From assembly GCA_900541965.1 (NCBI GenBank), contig UQLN01000017.1, forward strand, positions 1-64,000: a stretch of DNA of 64,000 nucleotides, in the 5' to 3' direction. Both the position numbers and the translations under genes were made by a program. Below, piece after piece: positions 8,597 through 16,959 of the stretch (position 1 is the first letter of the stretch; every line of letters begins with the position of its first letter). The notes under the pieces were generated by a model. The model made no database searches. It saw only the letters and a program-made list of their open reading frames with translations, and had not been told where the DNA came from. The DNA comes from an uncultured Parabacteroides sp. (GTDB lineage Bacteria > Bacteroidota > Bacteroidia > Bacteroidales > Tannerellaceae).

Positions 8597-9484
8597 ATGA
8601 AAAACATTTCGAGAAGAACCGCTCTTAAGACCGTATTGGCAGGAAGTGCAGCCATGGCAGTATCCGGCTTGGAAGCCGCAGCTCCGGCTAAAAAGAAAAA
8701 AGTGGCCGCCTCCCCGGAACCTTTGAAAGGGAATATACGCCATTCTGTTAGTAAATGGTGCTTTGGAGATTATGAATTAGGCGAATTTTGTGAGATTTGC
8801 AAACACATAGGTATTCAGTCTGTTGAATTACTTGATCCTCAGGATTGGCCGGTTGTCCAAAGCCATGGATTGACAGTGGCGATGGCACAGGGAGCCGGAT
8901 TAGGCATCGACCGTGGTTTCAATGATGTAAGCCTGCATGATGAGTTGGTGGCAAGTTACGAAAAAGTGATACCGATGGTAGCCGAAGCCGGCCTGACCAA
9001 TCTGATTTGCTTTTCCGGTCGCCGCAACGGTGTAACCGACCTGCAAGGTTGGGAAAACTGCGAGAAAGGGCTTAAACGTATCACTCCGATTGCCGAGAAG
9101 TATAATGTCGTACTGACAATGGAGCTTCTGAACAGCGTCGGGCATAAAGATTACCTTTGCGACCATACCGTTTGGGGCGCTGAATTATGCCGCCGTATAG
9201 GTTCTCCTAATTTCAAGCTGCTTTACGATATTTACCATATGCAGATTATGGAAGGCAATATTATCGATACGATTCGTAAATACCATCCTTTCTTTTCGCA
9301 TATCCATACGGGAGGTAACCCGGGCAGGGCGGAAATCGATGAAACGCAGGAACTGTATTATCCTGCCATCATGAAAGCTATTGTGGAAACCGGCTATAAA
9401 GGTTTTGTAGGACAGGAGTTTGTTCCGAGACAGGAAGATAAAATCGCTTCACTTGAAAAATGCATCCGCATTTGTGACGTATAA
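8597..9484 (+). CDS. Sugar phosphate isomerase/epimerase-like TIM barrel (hydroxypyruvate isomerase-like) with Tat-like leader
   Basis: The 295-residue protein is a xylose isomerase-like TIM barrel. Metal-binding acidic and His residues expected of the family appear in MELLNS, YDIYHMQ, HIHTGG and GQEF. It is closest in pattern to the hydroxypyruvate isomerase group. The N-terminus reads MKNISRRTALK followed by a hydrophobic stretch and GLEAAAPA, a twin-arginine export signal, then a Lys-rich linker. This suggests export as a folded metalloprotein. The true substrate is unknown. It stands 53 bp after the YqaA gene; no TAnnTTTG box is visible upstream. Confidence 0.8.
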   Translation: MKNISRRTALKTVLAGSAAMAVSGLEAAAPAKKKKVAASPEPLKGNIRHSVSKWCFGDYELGEFCEICKHIGIQSVELLDPQDWPVVQSHGLTVAMAQGAGLGIDRGFNDVSLHDELVASYEKVIPMVAEAGLTNLICFSGRRNGVTDLQGWENCEKGLKRITPIAEKYNVVLTMELLNSVGHKDYLCDHTVWGAELCRRIGSPNFKLLYDIYHMQIMEGNIIDTIRKYHPFFSHIHTGGNPGRAEIDETQELYYPAIMKAIVETGYKGFVGQEFVPRQEDKIASLEKCIRICDV

Positions 9485-9530
9485 GCCTGTAGGTAGCCGG
9501 GCTGATTAGTATAATTCGGAATAAAATCCG

Positions 9531-9538
9531 TATTTTTG
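9531..9538 (+). promoter_or_regulatory. -7 box for aroA
   Basis: TATTTTTG matches TAnnTTTG and lies 22 bp before the ATG at 9561. Transcription would start near 9544, which leaves a very short leader and favours the ATG at 9561 over the GTG at 9552. Confidence 0.6.
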
Positions 9539-9560
9539 TACTCCATTTAATGTGAATAAG

Positions 9561-10781
9561 ATGAACTACCTGATAAAAGGCCCGGCTTTGCTGAAAGCAT
9601 CAGTCCAGCTTCCGGCTTCCAAAAGTATATCTAACCGGGCATTGATATTGAATGCCCTTAGTTACAGTCCTTATGAGATACAGAATTTATCGGACTGCGA
9701 CGATACGGAGGTGATGGTAAAAGCCCTCAATTCGAATGCCCGTGATTTTGATATTAAAGCGGCAGGTACGGCGATGCGTTTCCTGACGGCTTTTCTGTCG
9801 AAAGTCGTAGGCGAATGGACAATAACCGGGACCGAACGGATGAAGAACCGCCCTATCAAAATCTTGGTGGATGCATTGAACGCACTCGGAGGCAAAGTGG
9901 AATATATGGATAGGGAAGGATATCCCCCTCTCCGTATTTTCGGAAGTGCTTTGCAGGGAGGTGAAATCTCTTTGTCCGGAGGGGTAAGTTCCCAGTATAT
10001 ATCAGCTCTCCTGATGATAGCCCCGTTAATGGAAAACGGTTTGACATTGTCTCTGGAAGGAAATATTATTTCCAAACCTTATATCCATCTTACCCTGCAA
10101 TTGATGGAATTGTTCGGGGTGAAAGCGGAATGGAACGGACAAGTTATTAAAGTTCAGCCTCAAGAATATAATCCGATTCGTTTTACAGTGGAATCGGACT
10201 GGAGTGCAGCTTCCTACTGGTATTCCATGATGGCGCTTTCCAAAAATGCGGAAATCGAATTATCCGGTTTATTTAAAAATAGTTTGCAGGGCGATGCTGC
10301 CGGAGCAAAATTATTTGCCCAACTGGGTGTCGGTACTACTTTTACGGATCGTGGCGTCGTATTGAAGCGGACGGGGAATCTGGCAAAGAAACTGGTTTAT
10401 AATTTTGTAAACGAACCGGATTTGGCTCAAACTTTTGTGGTGGCTTGCGTGTTCTTAAATATTCCCTTCAGGTTTACTGGATTGCAAAGTTTGAAGATAA
10501 AGGAAACCGACCGGATAGTAGCCTTGAAGACCGAACTTAGTAAGTTGGGCTATATATTAACAGACAGTAATGACAGCATTCTTGAATGGAACGGAGAACG
10601 TTGTGAACCGGAGGACAATCCGGTCATAGCGACATACGAAGACCATCGGATGGCAATGGCTTTTGCTCCGGCTGCACTGGTTCGTCCGGAAGGAATAGCG
10701 ATAGCCGACCCGGAAGTTGTTACAAAAAGTTATCCCCGTTATTGGGATGACCTGAAGGCGGCAGGTTTTATAATAGGTTAA
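9561..10781 (+). CDS. aroA: 3-phosphoshikimate 1-carboxyvinyltransferase (EPSP synthase)
   Basis: The enzyme joins phosphoenolpyruvate to shikimate 3-phosphate in the chorismate pathway. The protein of 406 residues shows the family motifs in order: substrate-binding LPASKSISNRALIL near 16-29, GTAMRFLTAF, SQYISALLM, KETDRI and the C-terminal EDHRMAMAFA. A GTG three codons upstream (9552) is possible, but the promoter box and the more usual ATG favour 9561. The length is close to the usual 410-430. The following gene starts 5 bp after the stop, so they probably form one transcript. Confidence 0.94.
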   Translation: MNYLIKGPALLKASVQLPASKSISNRALILNALSYSPYEIQNLSDCDDTEVMVKALNSNARDFDIKAAGTAMRFLTAFLSKVVGEWTITGTERMKNRPIKILVDALNALGGKVEYMDREGYPPLRIFGSALQGGEISLSGGVSSQYISALLMIAPLMENGLTLSLEGNIISKPYIHLTLQLMELFGVKAEWNGQVIKVQPQEYNPIRFTVESDWSAASYWYSMMALSKNAEIELSGLFKNSLQGDAAGAKLFAQLGVGTTFTDRGVVLKRTGNLAKKLVYNFVNEPDLAQTFVVACVFLNIPFRFTGLQSLKIKETDRIVALKTELSKLGYILTDSNDSILEWNGERCEPEDNPVIATYEDHRMAMAFAPAALVRPEGIAIADPEVVTKSYPRYWDDLKAAGFIIG

Positions 10782-10786
10782 GGATT

Positions 10787-11206
10787 ATGTGGTATATTGT
10801 TTTAGGAATTGTACTGTTGGGTATTGTTGCAGCTATAGCCGGTTATATCCGTAACCGGAAGCTCCAGAAAATGCTGGAACGGGGAGAGATCAGTGAGATA
10901 CCCGAAGCCCAGGAAATACCCGAAGTTTGCTGCGGCCAGCATGAAACCTGCGAGCGGGATAGCTTGCTTGCTGCCGTAAGTAAGAAAATAGATTATTACG
11001 AAGATGAAGAATTAGACCGTTTTCAAGGTGTGGAGGCTGATGCTTATGACGAAGATGCCATAAGCGAGTTTAGTGAGGTCCTTTATACATTGAAAGAGGT
11101 GGAGGTTGCCGGTTGGCTCAGAAGTTTACAGCTTCGTGGTATAAATCTGCCGGATGCCCTTAAAGATGAAGCGTTCCTGATTGTTGGCGAACGCCGTATA
11201 CATTAA
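10787..11206 (+). CDS. Small membrane-anchored conserved protein of unknown function
   Basis: This 139-residue protein has one N-terminal membrane helix (about 2-21) followed by a basic stop-transfer segment (IRNRKLQK). A cysteine-containing motif (CCGQHETCERD, about 48-58) comes next, and then an acidic soluble domain. The spacing of Cys-Cys, His and Cys could bind a metal, but this is inference. Relatives in Bacteroidales are conserved hypothetical proteins. It is placed tightly between aroA and a metal ABC permease, 10 bp from the latter, and may work with it. Confidence 0.65.
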   Translation: MWYIVLGIVLLGIVAAIAGYIRNRKLQKMLERGEISEIPEAQEIPEVCCGQHETCERDSLLAAVSKKIDYYEDEELDRFQGVEADAYDEDAISEFSEVLYTLKEVEVAGWLRSLQLRGINLPDALKDEAFLIVGERRIH

Positions 11207-11216
11207 AAATAAGAAG

Positions 11217-12020
11217 ATGGATTTATTACAATATAGTTTTTTCCAACATGCCCTGTTGGGAAGCTTGCTTACGGCAATTGCTTGTGGTATTGTAGGTACA
11301 TATATCGTGTCGCGCCGGCTGGTTTTTATCAGCGGGGGGATTACGCATGCTTCTTTCGGTGGGTTGGGACTGGGTTTCTTTCTCGGATTAAATCCTATAT
11401 TGATGGCGATGGCATTTTCTGTACTCTCTGCATTCGGGGTTGAGTGGGTAAGCAAAACGCAGAATATCCGTGAAGATTCGGCTATAGCCGGTATCTGGTC
11501 GCTGGGTATGGCATTGGGGGTCATTTTTATTTTTCTGACTCCCGGATATGCTCCTAATTTATCTGCTTACCTGTTCGGGAATATCCTGACTATTTCTACA
11601 GGCGATATTCTTTGGATAGCCGGGCTTGCCTTTGTTCTGGTCATTATATTTTCTTTATTTCTCCGTAGTATCGTTTATGTGGCTTTCGACCGTGATTTTG
11701 CCGTTACCCAGCATCTTCCGGTAAAGGCTATTGAATATATGATGATGTTCTTTATTGCTGTAACGATTGTTCTTTCCATCCGCTTGGTTGGAATTATGTT
11801 ATTGATGAGTTTGCTTACGTTACCTCAGATTACCGTAAACCTTTTCACCTCGGACTTTAAGAAGATTATCTGGGGGAGTATAGCAATCGGTTTTCTGGGA
11901 TGTGTAGCAGGCCTGGTCCTCTCTTATTTCCTGAATGTACCGTCCGGTGCCTTCATTATCCTGGTTTTAGTTGTTTTCTTTTTAGCAGTAAAGGCAATAA
12001 AAGCACTCTGTAAACGTTAG
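11217..12020 (+). CDS. Metal ABC transporter permease (ZnuB/MntB family)
   Basis: The 267-residue integral membrane protein has the ABC-3 family pattern of about eight to nine helices. It includes the conserved segments SRRLVFISGGITHASFGGLG near 38-57, EDSAIAGIWSLGMALG near 94-109 and the C-terminal GIMLLMSLLTLPQ. Such permeases import zinc, manganese or iron with an ATPase and a binding protein. Neither partner is next to it, so it either works with genes elsewhere or with a broader system. The start at 11217 (MDLLQYSFFQHALLGS) matches the family; upstream in-frame codons overlap the preceding gene. Confidence 0.88.
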   Translation: MDLLQYSFFQHALLGSLLTAIACGIVGTYIVSRRLVFISGGITHASFGGLGLGFFLGLNPILMAMAFSVLSAFGVEWVSKTQNIREDSAIAGIWSLGMALGVIFIFLTPGYAPNLSAYLFGNILTISTGDILWIAGLAFVLVIIFSLFLRSIVYVAFDRDFAVTQHLPVKAIEYMMMFFIAVTIVLSIRLVGIMLLMSLLTLPQITVNLFTSDFKKIIWGSIAIGFLGCVAGLVLSYFLNVPSGAFIILVLVVFFLAVKAIKALCKR

Positions 12021-12049
12021 TAGGATAGAATCATCCGTCTGGCGTTGAA

Positions 12050-13033
12050 ATGAAGAAGAACTTTTATATTGCTTTGTTATTATTATCTGCTATTATCCTT
12101 TTGGGAGCGTGCAGTGTGCGCAAAAATACTGCTGCAAGCCGTTTCTACCATGCCCTGAATACCCGTTATAATACGTATTATCATGCCCGGGAGCTTTTTG
12201 ATGAGGCAGTGCGTATCGGTCAGGACAGCCTGCAGGGGAATGCAGGAGCTTTATTTGATACGGTAATCGGGAAGTGCAGGAATGCCATTCTTAGTCATTC
12301 TATTACAGTAAAGCCCGCTCGAAAAGCAGGATGGCGTAAGAATCCCAAACAACGTGCATGGTACGAGCAACGGGAGTATAATCCTTTCTTAAAGAATTGT
12401 TGGATGCTTATGGGGCAGGCTCAGTATTATAAAGGCGATATCCGGCAAGCTATCCGTACATTTGCCTACATTATTCGTTATTATCCCTCAAAGACAAGGG
12501 TTGTAAAAGAAGCCCGCCTGTGGCGTACCCGATGCTATGCAGAAAAGCAGTCCGTTCCGGAGATAGATACATGTCTTGCCGGATTTGCAGGAGGAGTTAC
12601 ACAAGGAATTTGGGATACCCATATTCGCATGTCTCCTGATTGCTCTGTAACTGTAAACAGTAATGATACGCTGTTTAAGGCAACTACGGATGTCCCTTTT
12701 TGTTTGCTGTTGGTTTATTTACCGGAAAAAATGGACAAGAACCGATTGTTGTTTACGCTGGCTACCTATAACTTTACGCATTTTGAGGATAAAGAGCTGG
12801 ATACCGGTTTTGAGATGGTGGATTCAAAAGAAATATTGGTTGTACGTGGTTTTTCCGATTATAATGAAGTAAAAAACTATTGTAAAGAACTTTTTTCCGG
12901 AGGTGATTTGTTCAACATGGTAGGGCCGGATGTTTGTCGGCTTCCGGCATCAGAATACAATTATCATCTCTTAAAATCCGGTAGATATTTATTAGAAAAA
13001 TATATCGTATTCTTTGGGAAAAATTACGATTAA
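12050..13033 (+). CDS. PorW/SprE-like lipoprotein, shortened
   Basis: The signal peptide ends in a lipobox (LLGAC, Cys21), so the protein should be a membrane-anchored lipoprotein. The N-terminal part (NTRYNTYYHARELFDEAV) and a single TPR-like unit (about 120-165) match PorW/SprE proteins, which are accessory to the type IX secretion and gliding machinery. The last 110 residues also have the PorW C-terminal pattern (LLLVYLPE, then KEILVVRGF and YLLEKYIVFF). The total is 327 residues, while PorW/SprE proteins are usually 600 or more, so most of the central TPR array is missing. The frame is intact. Whether it still serves secretion is unknown. Confidence 0.6.
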   Translation: MKKNFYIALLLLSAIILLGACSVRKNTAASRFYHALNTRYNTYYHARELFDEAVRIGQDSLQGNAGALFDTVIGKCRNAILSHSITVKPARKAGWRKNPKQRAWYEQREYNPFLKNCWMLMGQAQYYKGDIRQAIRTFAYIIRYYPSKTRVVKEARLWRTRCYAEKQSVPEIDTCLAGFAGGVTQGIWDTHIRMSPDCSVTVNSNDTLFKATTDVPFCLLLVYLPEKMDKNRLLFTLATYNFTHFEDKELDTGFEMVDSKEILVVRGFSDYNEVKNYCKELFSGGDLFNMVGPDVCRLPASEYNYHLLKSGRYLLEKYIVFFGKNYD

Positions 13034-13064
13034 TCGATTCGTGCACTAAAGGGGAACTGGAATT

Positions 13065-13127
13065 AGGGGGTGTGTGAAACAGGGAAAAGGATGGTACAAG
13101 GATGGTCGGGAATATCACACACCCCCT
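13065..13127. terminator. Inverted repeat between converging genes
   Basis: AGGGGGTGTGTGA at 13065-13077 is the exact reverse complement of TCACACACCCCCT at 13115-13127, with 37 bp between. It sits between the 3' ends of the PorW-like gene and uxaC and could act as a two-way terminator. There is no long T tract directly after either arm. Confidence 0.45.
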
Positions 13128-13183
13128 GCCCCTCTTGAAAGGGGAAGTTTTAAAACTACTTAGTTTTATCTCTTTTGCAGTAA

Positions 13184-14593
13184 TTAGAACCTGAAATATT
13201 CTTTTGCGTTATTATAGCTTATGTCTTCTACCATTTTTCCGATAAAAGGCAGTTCGGATGCAGGTAATTCACCATTCTCCACTTCTCTTCCAAGTATATT
13301 ACATAAAATACGGCGGAAATATTCATGACGTGGATACGACAGGAAACTGCGGGAATCCGTAAGCATTCCCACGAAACGGCTCAGTAGGCCCAGATTCGAT
13401 AGGGAATTGAGTTGATTTTCCATTCCGTTGATCTGGTCGAGGAACCACCATGCCGCACCGTATTGTATCTTGCCCGGCACGGAACCGTCGTTGAAACTGT
13501 ATATGGTGCTCATCATCATGTCGTTGTCACGAGGATTCAGATTGTAAAAGATTGATTTTGCCAGCAGATTGTTTTCATCCAGACGGCTCAGGAAACGGCT
13601 CATTGGGACTGCCATCGGAGCATCGCCTATGGCATCAAAACCGGAATCCGGACCAAGTTCCCGGAACATACGCGCGTTGTTATTGCGGGTAGCGCCGATA
13701 TGGAATTGCTGTACCCAATTGCTCCGGGCATTCATGGCTGCCAGTTCATATAATATGGCAGAACGGAATTTATTTACTTCCTTTTTAGTCAGTTCCTTTT
13801 TCATGCGGATTCTGAGGAAGATGGATTCTATCTCTTCGTCGGTATACGGCTCGGCATAGAAGGTACTCAATCCGTGGTCGGCAAGGGTACATCCTTGTGA
13901 AGCAAAGAAGTCGTGGCGGCGTTGCAGGGCTTCTACCAGATCGGCAAAAGTCAGGATGGTGATACCTGAAGCGGCAGAGAGTTTCATCAGGTATTCATTA
14001 TAGGGACGCAGATTCTCGATCGCCATTGCCTTATCCGGTCTCCAGGTAGGGTATACTTTGATTTTTAATCCGCTGTTCCGTATAGCAGTGTGATATTCAA
14101 GGTTGTCGATAGGATCGTCGGTTGTACAAACCACTTCCACCTTCATCCGCTCCATGATGGCCTGTGCACGAAATTCGGGCGTTTGCAGTTTGGCAGAACA
14201 TTCTTCATAGATTTCGCGTGCCGTGGAAGGATTTAATACTTTGTCGATACCGAAAATACGGCTTAATTCGAGGTGGGTCCAGTGGTATAGTGGATTCCGC
14301 ATCGCATGTTGGAGGGTATCCACCCATTTTTCGAATTTCTCATAAGAAGATTTGTTTCCGGTGATGTAAGCTTCCGGAACACCGTTGGCACGCATGGCGC
14401 GCCATTTGTAATGGTCGCCACCCAACCAGATTTCCGTAAGGTCGGCAAACTGGTGGTTCTCTGCTATCTGGCGTGGATCCAGATGGCAGTGGTAGTCGAT
14501 AACCGGCATTTTCGCCGCATGGTCGTGATACAACTGCTGTGCCGTATCCGACTGCAACAGGAAATTAGAATCAAGAAATTTTTTCATGGTCAT
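13184..14593 (-). CDS. uxaC: Glucuronate isomerase
   Basis: The enzyme converts D-glucuronate to D-fructuronate, and galacturonate to tagaturonate. The 469-residue protein has the amidohydrolase-like family markers: PVIDYHCHLDP near 30-40 (metal-binding HxH), the KMKVEVVCTTDDP-like block, QFHIGATRN, and DSRSFLSYPRHEYFRRILC near the C-terminus. It is the last gene of a three-gene minus-strand operon. Its first ATG shares the sequence ATGA with the kdgA stop, which suggests coupled translation; a second ATG two codons later is also possible. With kdgA and kdgK it gives most of a hexuronate pathway; the fructuronate reductase and mannonate dehydratase are not in view. Confidence 0.95.
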   Translation of the reverse strand: MTMKKFLDSNFLLQSDTAQQLYHDHAAKMPVIDYHCHLDPRQIAENHQFADLTEIWLGGDHYKWRAMRANGVPEAYITGNKSSYEKFEKWVDTLQHAMRNPLYHWTHLELSRIFGIDKVLNPSTAREIYEECSAKLQTPEFRAQAIMERMKVEVVCTTDDPIDNLEYHTAIRNSGLKIKVYPTWRPDKAMAIENLRPYNEYLMKLSAASGITILTFADLVEALQRRHDFFASQGCTLADHGLSTFYAEPYTDEEIESIFLRIRMKKELTKKEVNKFRSAILYELAAMNARSNWVQQFHIGATRNNNARMFRELGPDSGFDAIGDAPMAVPMSRFLSRLDENNLLAKSIFYNLNPRDNDMMMSTIYSFNDGSVPGKIQYGAAWWFLDQINGMENQLNSLSNLGLLSRFVGMLTDSRSFLSYPRHEYFRRILCNILGREVENGELPASELPFIGKMVEDISYNNAKEYFRF

Positions 14594-15261
14594 CCGTTAT
14601 ATTTATTAATAATAGATAGTGTATCACTGCAAAGCTGGGTAATGACTTTCCAGTTTTTAGTCTCAATAGCTTCCTTAGGGAAAAGTTTGGACCCCATACC
14701 TACACAGGTTACGCCGGCTTTGAACCAGGCGGACAGGTTCTCTTCGGTGGGTTCCACTGCTCCGGTTGCCATAATCATAGCCCAGGGCATTGGGGCTTTG
14801 ATATTTTTTACAAAAGAGGGTCCCCCGACGTTTCCGGCTGGGAATATTTTACATAAATCGCAACCGGCTTCCTGTGCAAAACCTATTTCAGAAACAGAGC
14901 CGCAGCCAGGAGTGTAAGGAACCAGCCGGCGGTTGCATACTTTGGCAATATCAGGGTTGAATAGCGGTCCTACAATAAAATTGGCTCCCAGTTGCAAATA
15001 CAAGGCAGCTGTAGGGGCATCGATAATAGAGCCTGCACCCAGTATCAGTTCGGGGCATTCTTTAGCGGCAAACTTGCTGAGTTCAGCAAACACTTCATGG
15101 GCGAAGTCTCCGCGATTGGTAAATTCAAAAGCACGGACACCTCCTTCATAGCAGGCTTTGACAACCTGTTTTGCCACTTCAATTTCTTTATGGTAATATA
15201 CAGGGACCATGCCGGTACGGGCGATGGCGGATAATGTTTGTATTTTGTTGAATCTTGCCAT
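14590..15261 (-). CDS. kdgA: 2-dehydro-3-deoxyphosphogluconate (KDPG) aldolase
   Basis: The enzyme splits KDPG into pyruvate and glyceraldehyde 3-phosphate, the final step of hexuronate breakdown. The 223-residue TIM-barrel protein shows the class I KDPG/KHG aldolase pattern: GMVPVYYH near the N-terminus, AFEFTNRG around the catalytic Glu, GAGSI, GANFIVGPLFNPD, and CDLCKIFPAGNVGGP with the Schiff-base Lys. It lies 14 bp downstream of kdgK and overlaps uxaC by 4 bp. Confidence 0.95.
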   Translation of the reverse strand: MARFNKIQTLSAIARTGMVPVYYHKEIEVAKQVVKACYEGGVRAFEFTNRGDFAHEVFAELSKFAAKECPELILGAGSIIDAPTAALYLQLGANFIVGPLFNPDIAKVCNRRLVPYTPGCGSVSEIGFAQEAGCDLCKIFPAGNVGGPSFVKNIKAPMPWAMIMATGAVEPTEENLSAWFKAGVTCVGMGSKLFPKEAIETKNWKVITQLCSDTLSIINKYNG

Positions 15262-15275
15262 ATTTCTTTTTCTGT

Positions 15276-16319
15276 TTATCGAGACACACGGCCGGAAGCA
15301 TCGCCTCCCATTAATTTTTCTACTTCTTCTACAGTCACCTGGTTGAAGTCACCATAAATAGTGTGTTTCAGGCAGGAAGCGGCTACGGCAAAATCAAGCG
15401 CTTTTTGGTTGTTGTCAGGATATGCCAGCAGCCCGTAAAGCAGTCCCCCCATAAATGAGTCGCCACCACCTACGCGGTCTACAATATGGGTGATGTCGTA
15501 ACGGCGGGATTGGTATAATTTACCTCCGGCATATAATACGCCTCCCCAGGTATTATGATTGGCATTGACGGAGCCGCGCAGAGTGATAATCACTTTTTTC
15601 GCACGGGGAAATTTTACCATCAGTTGTTTGCATACGGATTCAAATTCCGCGGCGTTTACTTGTCCTTCTGTATGTGCTACATCAAAACCTTCCGGTTTGA
15701 TACCGAATACTTTCTCTGCATCTTCTTCGTTCCCGAGGATAATATCGCATCCTGCAACCAGTTCCGGCATGATTTCTGCTGCTTTTTTACCATATTTCCA
15801 CAGGTTCTTGCGGAAGTTCAAATCGCAAGAAACGGGAACTCCTATACGATTGGCAGTCCGGATGGCTTCCATGCAAGCGTCTGCCGCGCCTTGTGAAATG
15901 GCAGGAGTGATACCTGTCCAGTGGAAACAAGAAGCATCTTTAAGTACTTCTTCCCAGTTTATCATTCCAGGCTGTATTTCGGAAATGGCTGAATGGGCAC
16001 GGTCGTATACCACTTTGCCGGGACGAGCCACTGCTCCGGTTTCCAGAAAATAAATACCCATGCGTTCGCCTCCATAGATAATGTGGGAAGTCCCAACGCC
16101 ATATTTATGTAAGTCCATCACACAAGCACGGGCAATATCGTTTTGGGGTAATCTGGTTACGAACTCCGTCCGGATACCAAAGTTAGCTAGGGATACGGCA
16201 ACATTAGCTTCTCCGCCTCCAAATGTGGCACTGAATTTGTCGCATTGGCAGAAACGAAGGTAATCAGGTGTGGCGAGTCTGAGCATGATTTCTCCGAAGG
16301 TTACAATTTTCTTTTCCAT
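15276..16319 (-). CDS. kdgK: 2-dehydro-3-deoxygluconokinase
   Basis: This PfkB-family (ribokinase-like) sugar kinase phosphorylates 2-keto-3-deoxygluconate to KDPG. The 347-residue protein has the PfkB signatures GGGEANVAVSLANFG near 33-47 and DRVGGGDSFMGGLLYG near 285-300, with the catalytic Asp in GGGDSF, and CDLNFRKNLW between them. It is the first gene of the operon kdgK-kdgA-uxaC. A minus-strand -7 box lies 29-36 bp upstream of its start. Confidence 0.95.
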   Translation of the reverse strand: MEKKIVTFGEIMLRLATPDYLRFCQCDKFSATFGGGEANVAVSLANFGIRTEFVTRLPQNDIARACVMDLHKYGVGTSHIIYGGERMGIYFLETGAVARPGKVVYDRAHSAISEIQPGMINWEEVLKDASCFHWTGITPAISQGAADACMEAIRTANRIGVPVSCDLNFRKNLWKYGKKAAEIMPELVAGCDIILGNEEDAEKVFGIKPEGFDVAHTEGQVNAAEFESVCKQLMVKFPRAKKVIITLRGSVNANHNTWGGVLYAGGKLYQSRRYDITHIVDRVGGGDSFMGGLLYGLLAYPDNNQKALDFAVAASCLKHTIYGDFNQVTVEEVEKLMGGDASGRVSR

Positions 16320-16347
16320 GTATATGGTTTATAAAGTATTCTGTTTA

Positions 16348-16355
16348 CAAAAATA
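16348..16355 (-). promoter_or_regulatory. -7 box for the kdgK-kdgA-uxaC operon
   Basis: The plus strand reads CAAAAATA, so the minus strand reads TATTTTTG, matching TAnnTTTG. It is about 30 bp upstream of the kdgK start. No obvious operator for a hexuronate regulator is visible in the 261-bp divergent region. Confidence 0.55.
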
Positions 16356-16530
16356 GAAGTTTATTTCTAAATACTTCTTATGTGTGTACGAAAACATGCT
16401 TATTGTGTCGTGAATGGTTTATAAATGGTAAGAGAAGAGGAAAGCATTAGCTTGCGTTAAGAACCTTAGTCCGGCAGTATCAGCAGGTAATATATTGTTA
16501 ATGTAAATTAACTCATTGCTTCTTGCTTAT

Positions 16531-16552
16531 TTACGAATGTTTCGTAATTTTG
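16531..16552 (+). promoter_or_regulatory. Palindromic operator overlapping the -7 box of blaI
   Basis: TTACGAATGTTTCGTAA at 16531-16547 is a perfect palindrome with 7-bp arms and a 3-bp centre. Its last three bases overlap the -7 box TAATTTTG at 16545-16552. A third half-site, TCGTAA, follows at 16561. BlaI repressors bind dyads that cover their own promoter, so this is the likely autoregulatory operator. Confidence 0.65.
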
Positions 16553-16580
16553 CGATAGAGTCGTAATTTAATAATAGGAT

Positions 16581-16943
16581 ATGGAAAGATTAACAATTCA
16601 AGAAGAAGAAGTAATGCGGTGTATATGGCAAACAGCCCCCTGTTTTATAAAAGACATTCTTGCCTTGTATGATGAGCCTAAACCCCCTTATACAACCATC
16701 GCTTCGGTAGTGAAGAATCTGGAACGTAAAAAGTACGTGAAGGCAAAACGCTATGGGAATACATACGAATATACCCCGATTATAGACGAACCGGAGTATA
16801 AGCGTACTTTTATGAGTGGAGTGGTTCATAATTATTTTGAAAACTCCTACAAGGAAATGGTTTCCTTCTTCGCGAAGGAGCAGAAAATCTCAACGGATGA
16901 TTTGAAAGAAATTATCCATATGATTGAAAAAGGTCGGGAATAA
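16581..16943 (+). CDS. BlaI/MecI/CopY family transcriptional repressor
   Basis: This 120-residue DNA-binding protein has the BlaI-family winged helix (about 1-75), including RLTIQEEEVMRCIWQ at the start and TTIASVVKNLERKKYVKAKR as recognition helix and wing. The C-terminal dimerization helix (about 85-120) is cleaved by the partner sensor in known systems. The next gene, 16 bp downstream, encodes a BlaR1-like M56 peptidase. The target in this strain is probably its own operon through the palindrome at 16531. No beta-lactamase gene is nearby, so the regulon is probably envelope-related. Confidence 0.93.
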   Translation: MERLTIQEEEVMRCIWQTAPCFIKDILALYDEPKPPYTTIASVVKNLERKKYVKAKRYGNTYEYTPIIDEPEYKRTFMSGVVHNYFENSYKEMVSFFAKEQKISTDDLKEIIHMIEKGRE

Positions 16944-16959
16944 TTAAACGTATCATACC

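Noticed and set aside
9552..9560. GTG start for aroA, three codons upstream of the ATG
   Set aside because: The promoter box at 9531-9538 leaves only about 10 nt to the GTG, and the family N-terminus begins near the ATG. It remains possible.
13065..13127. Inverted repeat between the PorW-like gene and uxaC as an invertible promoter
   Set aside because: The two genes converge, so there is no start to be switched, and the arms are near each other. A two-way terminator is the simpler reading.
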